A stretch of DNA of 64,000 nt from the NCBI RefSeq assembly GCF_001681715.1, contig NZ_LNWY01000014.1:124001-188000 (forward strand). Direction: 5' to 3'. The notes beneath the pieces were generated by a model. The model made no database searches, had not been told where the DNA came from, and saw only the letters and a list, made by a program, of their open reading frames with translations. Shown piece by piece: positions 11,431-20,146 of this stretch (positions are counted from its first letter, which is position 1; each line of letters begins with the position of its first letter). The stretch comes from Tritonibacter mobilis (GTDB lineage: Bacteria > Pseudomonadota > Alphaproteobacteria > Rhodobacterales > Rhodobacteraceae). A program made the position numbers and the translations under genes.

Positions 11431-11459
11431 CTTTTGACCTTACTGAGATAAGAAGTCAA
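11431..11459 (-). promoter_or_regulatory. Possible promoter of rplU-rpmA
   Basis: On the minus strand TTGACT (11454-11459) lies 17 bases before CAAAAG (11431-11436). The -35 is good and the -10 is poor. A GC-rich inverted repeat follows in the leader at about 11399-11423. Confidence 0.3.
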
Positions 11460-11514
11460 CCCTAGAGCGCAGGCTCAGATCAAAAATATCCACAGCCGCT
11501 GGCCGGATGGGACA

Positions 11515-12390
11515 TCAAAGCTCCTGTACGGGCTGCAGGTCCCGCATACGGTGCGCGAGTTCCTCAAAGCGATTGGCCTGAATTTCATATTGGATCGCAT
11601 TCAGAAGTTCATAGACCTCCTGCATCAGCGGGTTTTCCAGCGCTTTGACATAAGCCGCGACCTCATCGGTCGTAAAGTCGCGATATATATATGCAGATTG
11701 TGCGAGGCTCGATGCTGCCATCTGACGCCGCATCTCACCTTCTTGCGCTTTCATAAGCGCACGCAACCCATCAGCGTCGACCTGCATATCTATGACGCCT
11801 GCGGCCGACGCTGCCATCAAAAAGCGGAACTGGATTTCCTGAACCGCGCGAATGGCGGTCTCGGTGCCGCCAATGGCCACATTCATATCCTGATACAGCG
11901 TGACCCGCGGGTCGCCCTCTGCCACCAGTTTGCTGACGATGCGCTCGCCGGCCTCCACGGTGCCAGCGCCGTCTTCATTCATATGAGAGGCATTCTCGAC
12001 CTCAACCAGACGCTGCCCTAAATCGCTGGCATAAAACTCAGCCGCAAAAAATAAGGCATCGGAGGAGAGCGTTTCTTCCAGAATATCCAGTGCGGTGGCC
12101 TGCATCTTGTTTGTGTCAAAGACCTCAGCCGTGAGACGCTCCCACTCCAGTCCGAAATCACCTGCATCGGCGCCCAGAATTTTAGGCGCATCCCCCGCCG
12201 ATTGCGCAATGCTATTAAGTGCGACGTCAAACCCCGTCACCTCAAGGAAGGCCTTGATCTGCGCCCGATCGGCCGCTTCTGCCTTCGCGGGGTGCAGAAC
12301 CACGATACTAAGTGCGGCAACAAAGATCCCTTTCAACAGGGCTGTCACAAATGCGGCGGGGCGCAGCGGCGCTGAAATCGGTTTGATCAT
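11515..12390 (-). CDS. DUF2059 family exported protein
   Basis: A 291-aa protein with a hydrophobic N-terminal segment (about residues 14-34, ending near AKAEA) that looks like a signal peptide, and an alpha-helical body. The DUF2059-like segment around residues 95-155 contains ALFFAAEFYASDLGQRLVEVE. A further helical region carries FYRDFTTDEVAAY-type sequence near the C-terminus (IYRDFTTDEVAAYVKALENP). No catalytic motif is visible. It is probably periplasmic and its function is unknown. The gene stands alone, upstream of tRNA-Ser on the other strand. Confidence 0.75.
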   Translation of the reverse strand: MIKPISAPLRPAAFVTALLKGIFVAALSIVVLHPAKAEAADRAQIKAFLEVTGFDVALNSIAQSAGDAPKILGADAGDFGLEWERLTAEVFDTNKMQATALDILEETLSSDALFFAAEFYASDLGQRLVEVENASHMNEDGAGTVEAGERIVSKLVAEGDPRVTLYQDMNVAIGGTETAIRAVQEIQFRFLMAASAAGVIDMQVDADGLRALMKAQEGEMRRQMAASSLAQSAYIYRDFTTDEVAAYVKALENPLMQEVYELLNAIQYEIQANRFEELAHRMRDLQPVQEL

Positions 12391-12510
12391 GGTGCAAATG
12401 TAGGGGCAGAAACCCTAACCGCAAACCAAAATTCGACTTTCTTGAACGAACTGTGAAATCGCCCCTTGCACGCGGCGAAAATCACCTTTAAACGCCCTCA
12501 CACCCCCCGC

Positions 12511-12600
12511 GGAGAGGTGCCGGAGTGGTCGAACGGGGCGGTCTCGAAAACCGTTGTGCCTTCACGGGCACCCAGGGTTCGAATCCCTGTCTCTCCGCCA
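12511..12600 (+). tRNA. tRNA-Ser(CGA)
   Basis: A 90-nt class II tRNA. The acceptor arms GGAGAGG and the 3' CTCTCC pair (one G-T position), the anticodon loop reads CT-CGA-AA, a long variable arm follows (TGTGCCTTCACGGGCAC), and the T-loop is GGTTCGAATCC. The CCA end is encoded. The anticodon CGA reads UCG serine codons. Confidence 0.96.
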
Positions 12601-12721
12601 TTTATCATTTGAATATTTCGCTGAAACGTGCGGGCCGTGCCCTGCTAACAGCCTCGTTGCCTTCAGAAATATCACCCCATAGGGTCACAGCGTAGTTGTT
12701 AAGCGCTGAAAGGGCATCAAA

Positions 12722-13135
12722 ATGACGCGCGGCTCCCCCGCATTTGCAAGCGACGAGATCGCGTCCGCATTTGCTGCGTTTCCTGAACCAGAGCGGGCCG
12801 GACTGCTGTCGTTACGCAGCCTGATCTTTGAAACCGCCGCAAAGACCCCGGCAGTGGGCCGCCTGAGCGAGGCACTGAAATGGGGACAACCTGCCTATCT
12901 GACGCCCGAGACCAAGTCGGGCTCGACGATCCGATTGGGCATCCCCAAGTCTGGCGGTTTTGCCATTTACACCCACTGCCAGACAACGCTTCTGACGGAT
13001 TTTCAAATCCTGTTCCCGGATGATTTCCAATACGAAGGCAACCGCGCGATCCATTTTTGCGCAGGAGACGGTCTTCCCTTGGAGAAGCTGGAGATCTTGG
13101 TTCGCAACGCTCTGACCTATCACCTGAAAAAGTAA
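12722..13135 (+). CDS. DUF1801 domain protein
   Basis: A 137-aa cytoplasmic protein. Typical DUF1801 (YdhG-like) features are GRLSEALKWGQPAYLTPETKSGSTIRLG-type sequence (residues about 50-75, of which EALKWGQPAYL is most characteristic) and the central FAIYTHCQTTL. The fold resembles small beta-barrel proteins and no enzymatic role is established. It is monocistronic, between tRNA-Ser and a bidirectional terminator. Confidence 0.8.
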   Translation: MTRGSPAFASDEIASAFAAFPEPERAGLLSLRSLIFETAAKTPAVGRLSEALKWGQPAYLTPETKSGSTIRLGIPKSGGFAIYTHCQTTLLTDFQILFPDDFQYEGNRAIHFCAGDGLPLEKLEILVRNALTYHLKK

Positions 13136-13160
13136 TGCAATTCAAGGGCATCAATAGAAA

Positions 13161-13182
13161 AAGCCGGGCAAGTGCCCGGCTT
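13161..13182. terminator. Bidirectional terminator
   Basis: A perfect stem AAGCCGGGC/GCCCGGCTT with a 4-base loop, preceded by A-rich and followed by T-rich sequence, lies between the convergent DUF1801 gene and the methyltransferase gene. Confidence 0.8.
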
Positions 13183-13202
13183 CATTTGCGCGAACGGATG
13201 CG

Positions 13203-14261
13203 TCATGCGCGGCGGCGGCGACCTCCACCGCGACGACCGCGACCTTCGCCCTCGCCTTCAGCAGCAGGTGCTTTGTTGAATTTGATCCAATCCCCCCCGT
13301 GCGGGTCGTTATTGGTCAGAAGGTTGGCAGCGCGAATGGCCTCCATTTCCTTGCCTGCGCGCGGCTGCGTGGAGCCAAGGCCAAACATGGTCACAAAGGT
13401 CTCATCATCCATACCTTCGGGCAGGATAATACCGGCGGCGGCCACCTGTTCTTTTTTCTCGGCAATCGCCTTTTGCGTCACTGGCAACGCCACCGGGTTC
13501 ATGATCGCGGAGGTCATGCCCGCACCCATCGCCATCGGCAGGAACGCGTTGTTGATGCCGTGACGGTTGGGCAAGCCAAATGACACATTCGACGCACCGC
13601 AGGTGGTGTTCACGCCCAATTCTTCACGGAGTTTGCGCACGAGCGCAAACACCTGCTGACCTGCCGTGGCCATCGCGCCAATCGGCATGACCAGCGGGTC
13701 GACCACAATGTCGTGAGCCGGAATGCCAAAATCGGCTGCACGCTCGACAATTTTCTTTGCCACTGCAAAACGCACCTCTGGATCTTCAGAGATCCCGGTA
13801 TCGTCATTGGAGATCGCAACCACCGGCACATTGTACTTCTTAACCAGTGGCAGAACCAGTTCCAGACGCTCTTCCTCACCTGTGACGGAGTTCAAGAGCG
13901 GGCGCCCCTCTGCCGCAGCCAAACCGGCCTCCAGCGCGCCGGGCACCGAGGAGTCGATGCAGAGCGGAATATCCACAAGCCCCTGCACCAGCTCGACGAT
14001 TTTGGTCATCAGCGGCGGCTCGGTCTCGTTGGGGTTCGGGTTGGAGTTGTAGACAACACCCGCATTGATATCGAGGATGTTGGCCCCGGCCATCACCTGC
14101 GCCAGCGCGTCTTTTTCAACGGTTGAGAAATCGCCCGCTTCAAGCTCCGCAGCCAGTTTCTTACGACCAGTCGGATTGATACGTTCGCCGATCACGCAGA
14201 AGGGTTCATCAAAGCCCAGAACAGCAGTTTTTGTCTTAGATTCTACGACAGTACGGGTCAT
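13203..14261 (-). CDS. Methyltetrahydrofolate:corrinoid methyltransferase-like protein
   Basis: A 352-aa protein with the pterin-binding (DHPS-like) TIM barrel of methyltetrahydrofolate methyltransferases. Motifs are FCVIGERINPTGRKKL at the N-terminus, ANILDINAGV, PLCIDSS, and CGASNVSFGLPNRHGINN. The C-terminus is a short Gly/Arg-rich tail unlike the rest. It follows the MetF-like gene by three bases, so the two probably work together: methyl groups captured on THF, for example from methylated amines or DMSP, would be moved or oxidised. The corrinoid partner protein is not in the window, so the exact reaction is inferred. Confidence 0.82.
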   Translation of the reverse strand: MTRTVVESKTKTAVLGFDEPFCVIGERINPTGRKKLAAELEAGDFSTVEKDALAQVMAGANILDINAGVVYNSNPNPNETEPPLMTKIVELVQGLVDIPLCIDSSVPGALEAGLAAAEGRPLLNSVTGEEERLELVLPLVKKYNVPVVAISNDDTGISEDPEVRFAVAKKIVERAADFGIPAHDIVVDPLVMPIGAMATAGQQVFALVRKLREELGVNTTCGASNVSFGLPNRHGINNAFLPMAMGAGMTSAIMNPVALPVTQKAIAEKKEQVAAAGIILPEGMDDETFVTMFGLGSTQPRAGKEMEAIRAANLLTNNDPHGGDWIKFNKAPAAEGEGEGRGRRGGGRRRRA

Positions 14262-14264
14262 GGT

Positions 14265-15197
14265 TTATCCTTGCTGTTGTGCGGGGCGTGCAGACTCGCC
14301 GCCGTTGTTGATGGCCCAGGTGGCGTTTGTCTTGATACCACCAAGGGGGAAGAAGTGGACGTTGGTGATGTTAAAGTCAGGGTTTGCAGCCTTGTGGGCG
14401 GCAAGCTCGGTCAGAACATCCGTCGGCTCGTAGGGTAGCATCAGTTTGGTGACGTCCATGGCACGTTTCTGCAGCACCTTGAGCGAGGGGCCCACACCGC
14501 AGGCAATCGCAAATTTGATCAGCGTCTGCAGCTTCGCAGGACCGGCGATGCCGATGTGGATAGGCAGATCAACGCCTGCCTCCTTGAGACCATTTGCCCA
14601 TGCGATAATCGGCTTCGCCTCAAAGGCGAATTGGGTCGCCAGAGCCATTTTCGCATCGGTGCGCTCAGAGAATTTCTGTTTCCACTGAAGTGCTTCGGAG
14701 ACGTTCTTCATCGAGCCATCCGGGTCGATGTCTTTATTGCCCTCGGGATGGCCTGCAACATGAAGATTGGTGAAACCTGCCTTGTCGAACAGGCCCGTTT
14801 CCAACAGTTGCATCGAGCTGTCGAAGGCTCCGTGAGGTTTCGCCACACCGCCAGCAAGCATCAGCGCTTGTTTGACATCGGCCTCGCCCTGATACCGCGC
14901 AATCCAATCGGCCAGTGTCGCCTCGTCCTTGATGATCCGCGCGGGAAAATGCGGCATCACCGGAAAGCCTGCGTCATTCAGGCGCTTGGCGGTGGCGACC
15001 ATATCCTCAATCGGGGTCCCTTCGATATGCGCGATGTAAACGCGGGTGCCCGCTGGCAGCAGTTCGCGGAAATCCTCGACCTTCTGTGCCGTGCGCGGCA
15101 TCACTTCGATCGAGTAGTCCTTCAAGAACGCCTCGACCTCCGGGTTTACAGTGACCTCAGTCTCAGTCGCGCGTTTTTTGAAGTTCAGCAAAGCCAT
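14265..15197 (-). CDS. metF: Methylenetetrahydrofolate reductase-like protein
   Basis: A 310-aa MetF-family flavoprotein with the TIM-barrel features VYIAHIEGTP, LMLAGGVAKPHGAFDS, NLHVAGHPEGNKDID and PIHIGIAGPAKLQTL. It interconverts methylene- and methyl-THF. The start at 15197 has GGGAGG five bases upstream; an alternative ATG at 15230 overlaps the preceding stop as ATGA but lacks a SD. The sequence belongs to the catabolic-type MetF set found beside methyl-THF methyltransferases in Roseobacters, where oxidation of methyl-THF after demethylation reactions is the likely direction. That direction is inferred. Confidence 0.85.
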   Translation of the reverse strand: MALLNFKKRATETEVTVNPEVEAFLKDYSIEVMPRTAQKVEDFRELLPAGTRVYIAHIEGTPIEDMVATAKRLNDAGFPVMPHFPARIIKDEATLADWIARYQGEADVKQALMLAGGVAKPHGAFDSSMQLLETGLFDKAGFTNLHVAGHPEGNKDIDPDGSMKNVSEALQWKQKFSERTDAKMALATQFAFEAKPIIAWANGLKEAGVDLPIHIGIAGPAKLQTLIKFAIACGVGPSLKVLQKRAMDVTKLMLPYEPTDVLTELAAHKAANPDFNITNVHFFPLGGIKTNATWAINNGGESARPAQQQG

Positions 15198-15226
15198 GGC
15201 GGCCTCCCATAATCCGTTGAGGGCTG

Positions 15227-15523
15227 TCATGCCCAGCCATCGTTTGCGATCAGCGCCTTGAGCCGCTCTTGATCGTATTCCTCCTCCAGACGCGCGGCCT
15301 GAGAGTCAGCAATATCACCGGGCTCACCCTCAACGCTGAAAGGCGCGGCCTTGCGCCACTCCGCCAGATAAGCGTCGCTGTCCTTGGCGTTCACCTTCAT
15401 GGCTGCGCGATCAATCGCTTGCTCAAACCGTTCTTCGAGCTGGCGTTTGGCGCCGCGCCGCCCCTTGCCCACAATGACCTGAGCCGGGATGTCGCGCCAG
15501 TATACGATGGTGACGTCGGGCAT
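15227..15523 (-). CDS. 'Virulence factor' family small protein (one-carbon cluster)
   Basis: A 98-aa protein starting MPDVTIVYWRDIPAQVIVGKG, with GRRGAKRQLEERFEQAIDRAA and AEWRKAA following. This matches a small family labelled 'virulence factor' in domain databases without demonstrated virulence role. The start at 15523 is preceded by GAGAGG. It heads the three-gene cluster with the MetF-like and methyltransferase genes, so a role in one-carbon metabolism is more likely than virulence. Confidence 0.72.
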   Translation of the reverse strand: MPDVTIVYWRDIPAQVIVGKGRRGAKRQLEERFEQAIDRAAMKVNAKDSDAYLAEWRKAAPFSVEGEPGDIADSQAARLEEEYDQERLKALIANDGWA

Positions 15524-15790
15524 TGCCGTTCCTCTCATTCCGTCTGTCGTACTGCGTTTCTAGTCTGACGTTTCGCGTCCGGTACGTCGGATTTCGACAA
15601 CAAAGATGGGAGGAGCGACGTTTACGACTTTTGCGTAGGCTTCTGTCCCTTTGATCTCAGATTGCAAATTTTGGAATTGCCGCGCACCGCGCGCATCCAG
15701 CTTTCCCACTATTGAACCGATACAGTCCCTTGCAGTGAGGCCAGCGCGGACGTACTGTGAATTCAACACGATAATCGGAGGGCGTGATTC

Positions 15791-16903
15791 ATGGCGCCCA
15801 GGCGTTCCAAAGGTACAGGAGCGTTTCCCAGAGCGGTTGAGACCCCTGTACCGGCCCGGCCAGATCCAGATGCGCTTTATGCGGCGCTGGATCTTGGCAC
15901 CAACAGTTGCAGGATGCTGATTGCCCAACCCAAGGGCAGCGGTTTCCATGTGGTGGATAGTTTTTCCAAGTCGGTGCAGCTCGGCTCCGGCCTGGAAAAG
16001 ACGGGGCGGTTGTCACGTTCCTCCATGGCGCGCACCATTCAGGCGCTGCGCATCTGCCAGCAGAAAATCAGCAGAAACCGCGTAAAACGCATGCGACTCG
16101 TCGCGACAGAAGCCTGTCGCCGCGCCAAAAACGGGCGCGATTTCATGCGTCAGATCAAACGTGAAACCGGCCTCGCGATGGATATCATCCAACCCGAGGA
16201 AGAAGCGCGTCTAGCAGTGATCTCATGCGCGCCCTTGGTGTCGACAAAAACCGAACAGCTTCTCGTGGTGGATATCGGCGGCGGCTCGACCGAGTTGGTC
16301 TGGATCGACATTTCCTCCGTTCCGCGCCGCGACCGCCCTTCGGCCATCATGCGGTTGCATGCCGGATTTCACACCGTTGAAAGCCCGTTTCCCGCAGCCA
16401 AGGTTGTGGACTGGATCTCGGTTCCACTGGGCGTGGCAACGCTTCGGGATCAATTCAACGATGTTGAAGATGACGCTGCACGGTTTGCCTTGATGAGCTG
16501 GTATTTTGAGGAGCATCTCGCCGATTTTGCGCCCTATAAGGACGAACAGGCGCGCGAAGGCTTTCAGATCGTCGGCACCTCCGGCACGGTCACGACAGTT
16601 GCGGCCTCTCATCTGGGCCTCAAGCGCTATGACCGAACCAAAGTCGACGGGCTGCGGATGACATCCGATCAGATCGACAAGGTGATCCGCGGCTATCTGG
16701 AACTTGGCCCCCAAGGCCGCCGTCGCGATCCGAGAATTGGCGAAGACCGACAGGCGCTTATTATGTCAGGTGCCGCTATTTTGCAGGCACTCTTGCGTTG
16801 CTGGCCCACGGATCGTTTGTCGGTAGCTGATCGCGGTCTGCGCGAGGGCTTGCTCTATGCACAGATGAGCGCAGACGGCGTGTTGGAAGACGGCCCTTTC
16901 TGA
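15791..16903 (+). CDS. Exopolyphosphatase / pppGpp phosphatase family protein
   Basis: A 370-aa ASKHA-fold phosphatase of the Ppx/GppA family, hydrolysing polyphosphate or pppGpp. Phosphate-binding and Walker-like motifs are visible: ALDLGTNSCRMLIAQ (residues about 32-46), LVATEACRRAKNG, LVVDIGGGSTELVW, and IVGTSGTVTTVA. The protein ends soon after the second ASKHA half, so it is the short form without the HD-like C-terminal domain of E. coli Ppx. Which substrate dominates cannot be read from sequence. rlmE follows 70 bp downstream. Confidence 0.9.
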   Translation: MAPRRSKGTGAFPRAVETPVPARPDPDALYAALDLGTNSCRMLIAQPKGSGFHVVDSFSKSVQLGSGLEKTGRLSRSSMARTIQALRICQQKISRNRVKRMRLVATEACRRAKNGRDFMRQIKRETGLAMDIIQPEEEARLAVISCAPLVSTKTEQLLVVDIGGGSTELVWIDISSVPRRDRPSAIMRLHAGFHTVESPFPAAKVVDWISVPLGVATLRDQFNDVEDDAARFALMSWYFEEHLADFAPYKDEQAREGFQIVGTSGTVTTVAASHLGLKRYDRTKVDGLRMTSDQIDKVIRGYLELGPQGRRRDPRIGEDRQALIMSGAAILQALLRCWPTDRLSVADRGLREGLLYAQMSADGVLEDGPF

Positions 16904-16973
16904 GCGGCGCGAGATCGGCTATAGCGCCTCAGCCGCGACTTGAGGCTGCGGAGCACGCGAAAGAGGAAAGACC

Positions 16974-17690
16974 ATGGCGAAGAAACCGACAGGAAAGAAC
17001 ACGTCCGGCCGTGGGCAGCGGGATCTGACCGTTAAGGTCAAGACCGCGCGCGGGCGCAGGCTCAGTTCTACGCGCTGGCTGCAACGGCAGTTGAACGACC
17101 CCTATGTCAAACGGGCACAGGCCGAGGGGTATCGCGGACGCGCAGCGTTTAAGATTATGGAACTCGACGACAAATACCGCTTTCTGGTTCCCGGAGCGCG
17201 GGTTGTGGATCTGGGTTGTGCGCCGGGCGGTTGGGCGCAGGTGGCGGTGCCGCGCATCAATGCGCTGGGCGAGAAATCCGGCAAAGCCATTGGACGTTTC
17301 ATCGGCGTCGATCTGCAAGAGGTCGAACCTCTTGCTGGCGCGGAGTTTCATCAGCTCGACTTTATGGACGAAGGCGCTGACGATCAGGTCAAGGAATGGC
17401 TTGGCGGTCAGGCCGATGTGGTGATGTCTGACATGGCGGCATCCAGCTCCGGCCATAAACAGACTGACCACTTGCGGATCATGTCCCTATGCGAGACCGC
17501 CGCCTATTTCGCCTTTGATGTGCTTGAAGAAGGCGGCACTTTTGTTGCCAAAGTCCTCGCGGGCGGGGCCGAGGGTGAGTTGCAAAAGCTCCTGAAGCAG
17601 AAGTTTAAATCCGTCGCCAACGTAAAACCTCCCTCGTCGCGGGCGGATAGTTCTGAAAAATTCGTCATCGCCACTGGCTTTCGTGGGTAA
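16974..17690 (+). CDS. rlmE: 23S rRNA 2'-O-methyltransferase (U2552)
   Basis: A 238-aa SAM-dependent methyltransferase of the RrmJ/FtsJ family that modifies the A-loop of 23S rRNA during 50S assembly. SAM-binding motif [15 protein letters not shown] lies at about residues 75-89, and [19 protein letters not shown] and [11 protein letters not shown] supply the remaining catalytic-core residues. A basic 40-residue N-terminal tail ([11 protein letters not shown]) is longer than in E. coli and typical of alphaproteobacteria. GAGGAAAG precedes the ATG. Confidence 0.95.
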   Translation: MAKKPTGKNTSGRGQRDLTVKVKTARGRRLSSTRWLQRQLNDPYVKRAQAEGYRGRAAFKIMELDDKYRFLVPGARVVDLGCAPGGWAQVAVPRINALGEKSGKAIGRFIGVDLQEVEPLAGAEFHQLDFMDEGADDQVKEWLGGQADVVMSDMAASSSGHKQTDHLRIMSLCETAAYFAFDVLEEGGTFVAKVLAGGAEGELQKLLKQKFKSVANVKPPSSRADSSEKFVIATGFRG

Positions 17691-17699
17691 CGTCCCGGG

Positions 17700-17903
17700 C
17701 TAACGCGAAACCGGACGCGAATAGGGCGTGCGCAACGAGCGCACTGCAAGATCCCTGAGGTTTTGCATGGCAGAGAGATCAGCCTTTTCGCCATAGCGCT
17801 TCGCTTCACCCGGTTTGGATTGCCGGAACACAGCGCAGTCAGTCTTTGCTCGCGCAAGCTCAAGCAGGCGCGCACGCCCTTTGACCGATACCCTATGTGA
17901 CAT
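17700..17903 (-). CDS. Small basic hypothetical protein
   Basis: A 67-aa open frame reading leftward in the 326-bp space between rlmE and the YihY gene. The segment RARLLELARAKTDCAVFRQ is helical and basic, and the C-terminus has RSLRTPYSRPVS. No domain is recognised. Upstream in-frame ATGs would allow starts up to 17996. Codon choice is not clearly different from non-coding, so reality of the gene is uncertain. Confidence 0.4.
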   Translation of the reverse strand: MSHRVSVKGRARLLELARAKTDCAVFRQSKPGEAKRYGEKADLSAMQNLRDLAVRSLRTPYSRPVSR

Positions 17904-18016
17904 GATGGTTTGCCTCATGCTGTCCTGATGACACAGATCTGGCCAGCAACGGCGACGCAAGCAGGGCTGGATTGCGGCGAAACCCGCGCCTTTCACAACA
18001 ATTTACGCCGATGTCG

Positions 18017-18880
18017 CTATTCTTCCTCGGCGAGCCGGTCGGTTTGCAAGACACCATTGATTTCCGCCCCAAGGATCAGGATCGCGGCGTTCAGATAGAG
18101 AAAAATCAGCGCCGCCATCGCCCCTGCCAGCCCGGCGTAGGTCGCAGAATAGCTTGCAAAACTAGAGACATAGAGGGCAAAACCCGTCCCGGCGGCCCAC
18201 CATAGCAGCAGTGTCACCACAGCGCCCGGCAGAATATGGCGAACCGTTTCGCGCCGTGGCAACAGCACCAGATGATAAAGAAACACCGCCGCGACCGGGA
18301 TCACAGCGACCACCAGACCATTGGCCCCATCCTCCCAGCCTCGCAGAAAGTCGAGGTCGGGAAAAAACCGTGCCACAAAACGGGCACCCAAGGGCAGGAA
18401 CAGCTCAAACACCGCCGTCAGCAATAGCCCTGCCCCGCCCATGATGACCAAGCCCAAAGAGATCAGCCGGTGTTTCCAAAACGGACGCGTCTCCTCCTGA
18501 CCATAGGCCCTGAGCATCGCAATGCGGATCGCATCAACTCCGTTAGAGGCAAAATAAAGCGCAAGCACCCCCCCAAGCGTCATCAGACCGGTGCCCGAGG
18601 TTTCAAGGACAGCGTAAACCTCGCGGGTGATCGGCTCTGCCACCGACTGCGGCCAGCTGCCAAACACCAGATCGACCACATCGTCGACCACCACCCGATG
18701 CGAAAACAGGCTGGCAATCGCCCCGCTGAGGGCAACCGTGAACAAAACAAACGGAAACAGCGCCATCATCATCGACATGGCGATGTGGCTGCTCAACACC
18801 CAGGCATTTTTTCTGCCGAACCGGCCAAGTGCGCGGCGCAATATCCGAATTGCCTGCATGAGTTTTTGCACGGCTGCCAT
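18017..18880 (-). CDS. YihY/BrkB-family inner-membrane protein
   Basis: A 287-aa integral membrane protein with about six hydrophobic segments. Family hallmarks include HIAMSMMMALFPFVLF near residue 35, LGGVLALYFASNGVDAIRIAM around 125, and the late VVTLLLWWAAGTGFALYVSSFASYSATYAGLAG-type block (for example FALYVSSFASYSATYAGLAG). AGGAG precedes the ATG. The historical names 'RNase BN' and 'BrkB' do not describe a confirmed activity; a transport or envelope role is a guess. Confidence 0.85.
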   Translation of the reverse strand: MAAVQKLMQAIRILRRALGRFGRKNAWVLSSHIAMSMMMALFPFVLFTVALSGAIASLFSHRVVVDDVVDLVFGSWPQSVAEPITREVYAVLETSGTGLMTLGGVLALYFASNGVDAIRIAMLRAYGQEETRPFWKHRLISLGLVIMGGAGLLLTAVFELFLPLGARFVARFFPDLDFLRGWEDGANGLVVAVIPVAAVFLYHLVLLPRRETVRHILPGAVVTLLLWWAAGTGFALYVSSFASYSATYAGLAGAMAALIFLYLNAAILILGAEINGVLQTDRLAEEE

Positions 18881-18914
18881 GGTAAACTCCTAAAAACAAA
18901 AGAGGCTTTGCCTG

Positions 18915-19358
18915 TTATTCATCACGAAACGGCCCATGAGCGAGGCCTGAACGCATGACCGCCACCAAAAAAGCAGTGCTGATCCCGAATGCCAACATGC
19001 CGGTCATCGCCGCAAAAGAAGCAAAAATCCGATGTTCTTCATCCAGCACGATGTCGCCGTAGCCCAGCGTTGTGTAGGTCGCGACCGAAAAATACACTGC
19101 GGTGTTCCATGTCTCGAACGTCTGTGCCTTCAAGAGCAAGGCCGCCGACCAAATCCAGATCTGGGCCGTATGCGCCGCAACCACAAATCCGATGGAAATC
19201 AAGAGCACGCCGGTCTGGTGCACCATCGCGGAATAGCGCTGGAACCGCGCGCGGTGACGTTGCAGCGCATCGGCACACCAAAGCAGCATGATCGTCTCAA
19301 GGACCAGACAGACAAACAAAAACAGACCACCCCAGAAAATTTGCTCGATCAATGTCAT
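18915..19358 (-). CDS. Two-pore-helix-type potassium channel subunit
   Basis: A 147-aa membrane protein with N-terminal hydrophobic segments (about 5-27 and 47-75), a pore loop containing the selectivity filter TYTTLGYGDIVL, and a final transmembrane helix (FASFAAMTGMLAFGIST). TLGYGD is the K+-selective signature of the ion-channel 2 family. No cytoplasmic TrkA-N or cyclic-nucleotide domain is present. A GTG 39 bases upstream would extend the N-terminus by 13 non-hydrophobic residues; the ATG is preferred. Confidence 0.85.
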   Translation of the reverse strand: MTLIEQIFWGGLFLFVCLVLETIMLLWCADALQRHRARFQRYSAMVHQTGVLLISIGFVVAAHTAQIWIWSAALLLKAQTFETWNTAVYFSVATYTTLGYGDIVLDEEHRIFASFAAMTGMLAFGISTAFLVAVMRSGLAHGPFRDE

Positions 19359-19483
19359 AGCGGTGTGGGTTCCTTTGGTCGGACAGGATGGCGGCACTAT
19401 GGCGCAGCTTAGAAATCAGGGCTTGATCGTGCAACGTCTGCATTACATCCATGAGACAAGATATTGGTTCAAGGGACATTCTG

Positions 19484-20146
19484 ATGCTTTTGACTGTAAA
19501 AGGCGTGACCCACCGCCACCCCGGCGGTACCCGGGATGTGCTGAGGGATGTGTCCTTTGAGGTTGCGCGTGGTGAAAGTGTCGCCCTGACGGGAGAGAGT
19601 GGATCAGGCAAAAGTACGTTGCTGCATATGCTGGCAGCGCTGGATCACCCCCTGCGTGGGTGCATCGAATTTGGCGGCCAAGACATCACCGCCCTGAGCG
19701 ACAAGGCCGCATCGCAATTGCGCCGCAGCCACATTGCATTGGTGTTTCAACAATTCAATCTCGTGCCGGCACTCTCGGTGGCCGACAATATCGCCCTTCA
19801 TGCCAAACTGGGGCAGCGTTTTGATGCAAGTTGGACAGAAGAGGTCACTGCCCGCCTTGGCCTCTCGGAGCTGGTAGGACGCTACCCGGAGCAAATCTCC
19901 GGCGGGCAGCAACAACGCGTGGCGATTGCACGCGCACTTGCCTTGCGCCCTGATCTGTTGCTCGCGGATGAGCCGACCGGCAATCTGGATGAAACCGCCA
20001 GCGCCGAGGTTCTGCGCCTGATGCTGGATCTGGTTCAGGACACGGGCTGTGCGCTGTTTCTCGTGACCCACTCCGCCGCTATTGCCGCACGCTGCGCCAG
20101 CCATCTGCATCTGAGCGGCGGGCAGGTCCGGGTGCAGTCCACATGA
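19484..20146 (+). CDS. ABC transporter ATP-binding protein (LolD/MacB type)
   Basis: A 220-aa ATPase. Walker A is GESGSGKST (about residues 37-45), the Q-loop [13 protein letters not shown], the ABC signature [15 protein letters not shown] and Walker [14 protein letters not shown]. These match the LolD/MacB/FtsE branch that works with FtsX-type permeases by mechanotransmission instead of classic transport. AAGGGA precedes the chosen ATG; a start at 19451 lacks this. The permease follows with an ATGA overlap. Confidence 0.93.
   Translation: MLLTVKGVTHRHPGGTRDVLRDVSFEVARGESVALTGESGSGKSTLLHMLAALDHPLRGCIEFGGQDITALSDKAASQLRRSHIALVFQQFNLVPALSVADNIALHAKLGQRFDASWTEEVTARLGLSELVGRYPEQISGGQQQRVAIARALALRPDLLLADEPTGNLDETASAEVLRLMLDLVQDTGCALFLVTHSAAIAARCASHLHLSGGQVRVQST

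Noticed and set aside
12949-12966. A copy of the prophage CCTCTGGCGG motif in the chromosome
   Set aside because: It shares TCTGGCGGTTTTGCC only, lies in the DUF1801 coding sequence and lacks the leading CC; treated as chance similarity.
15560-15949. A 129-aa leftward frame before the Ppx/GppA gene
   Set aside because: It overlaps the first 159 bases of a clear Ppx/GppA gene, lacks a SD and shows no family features.
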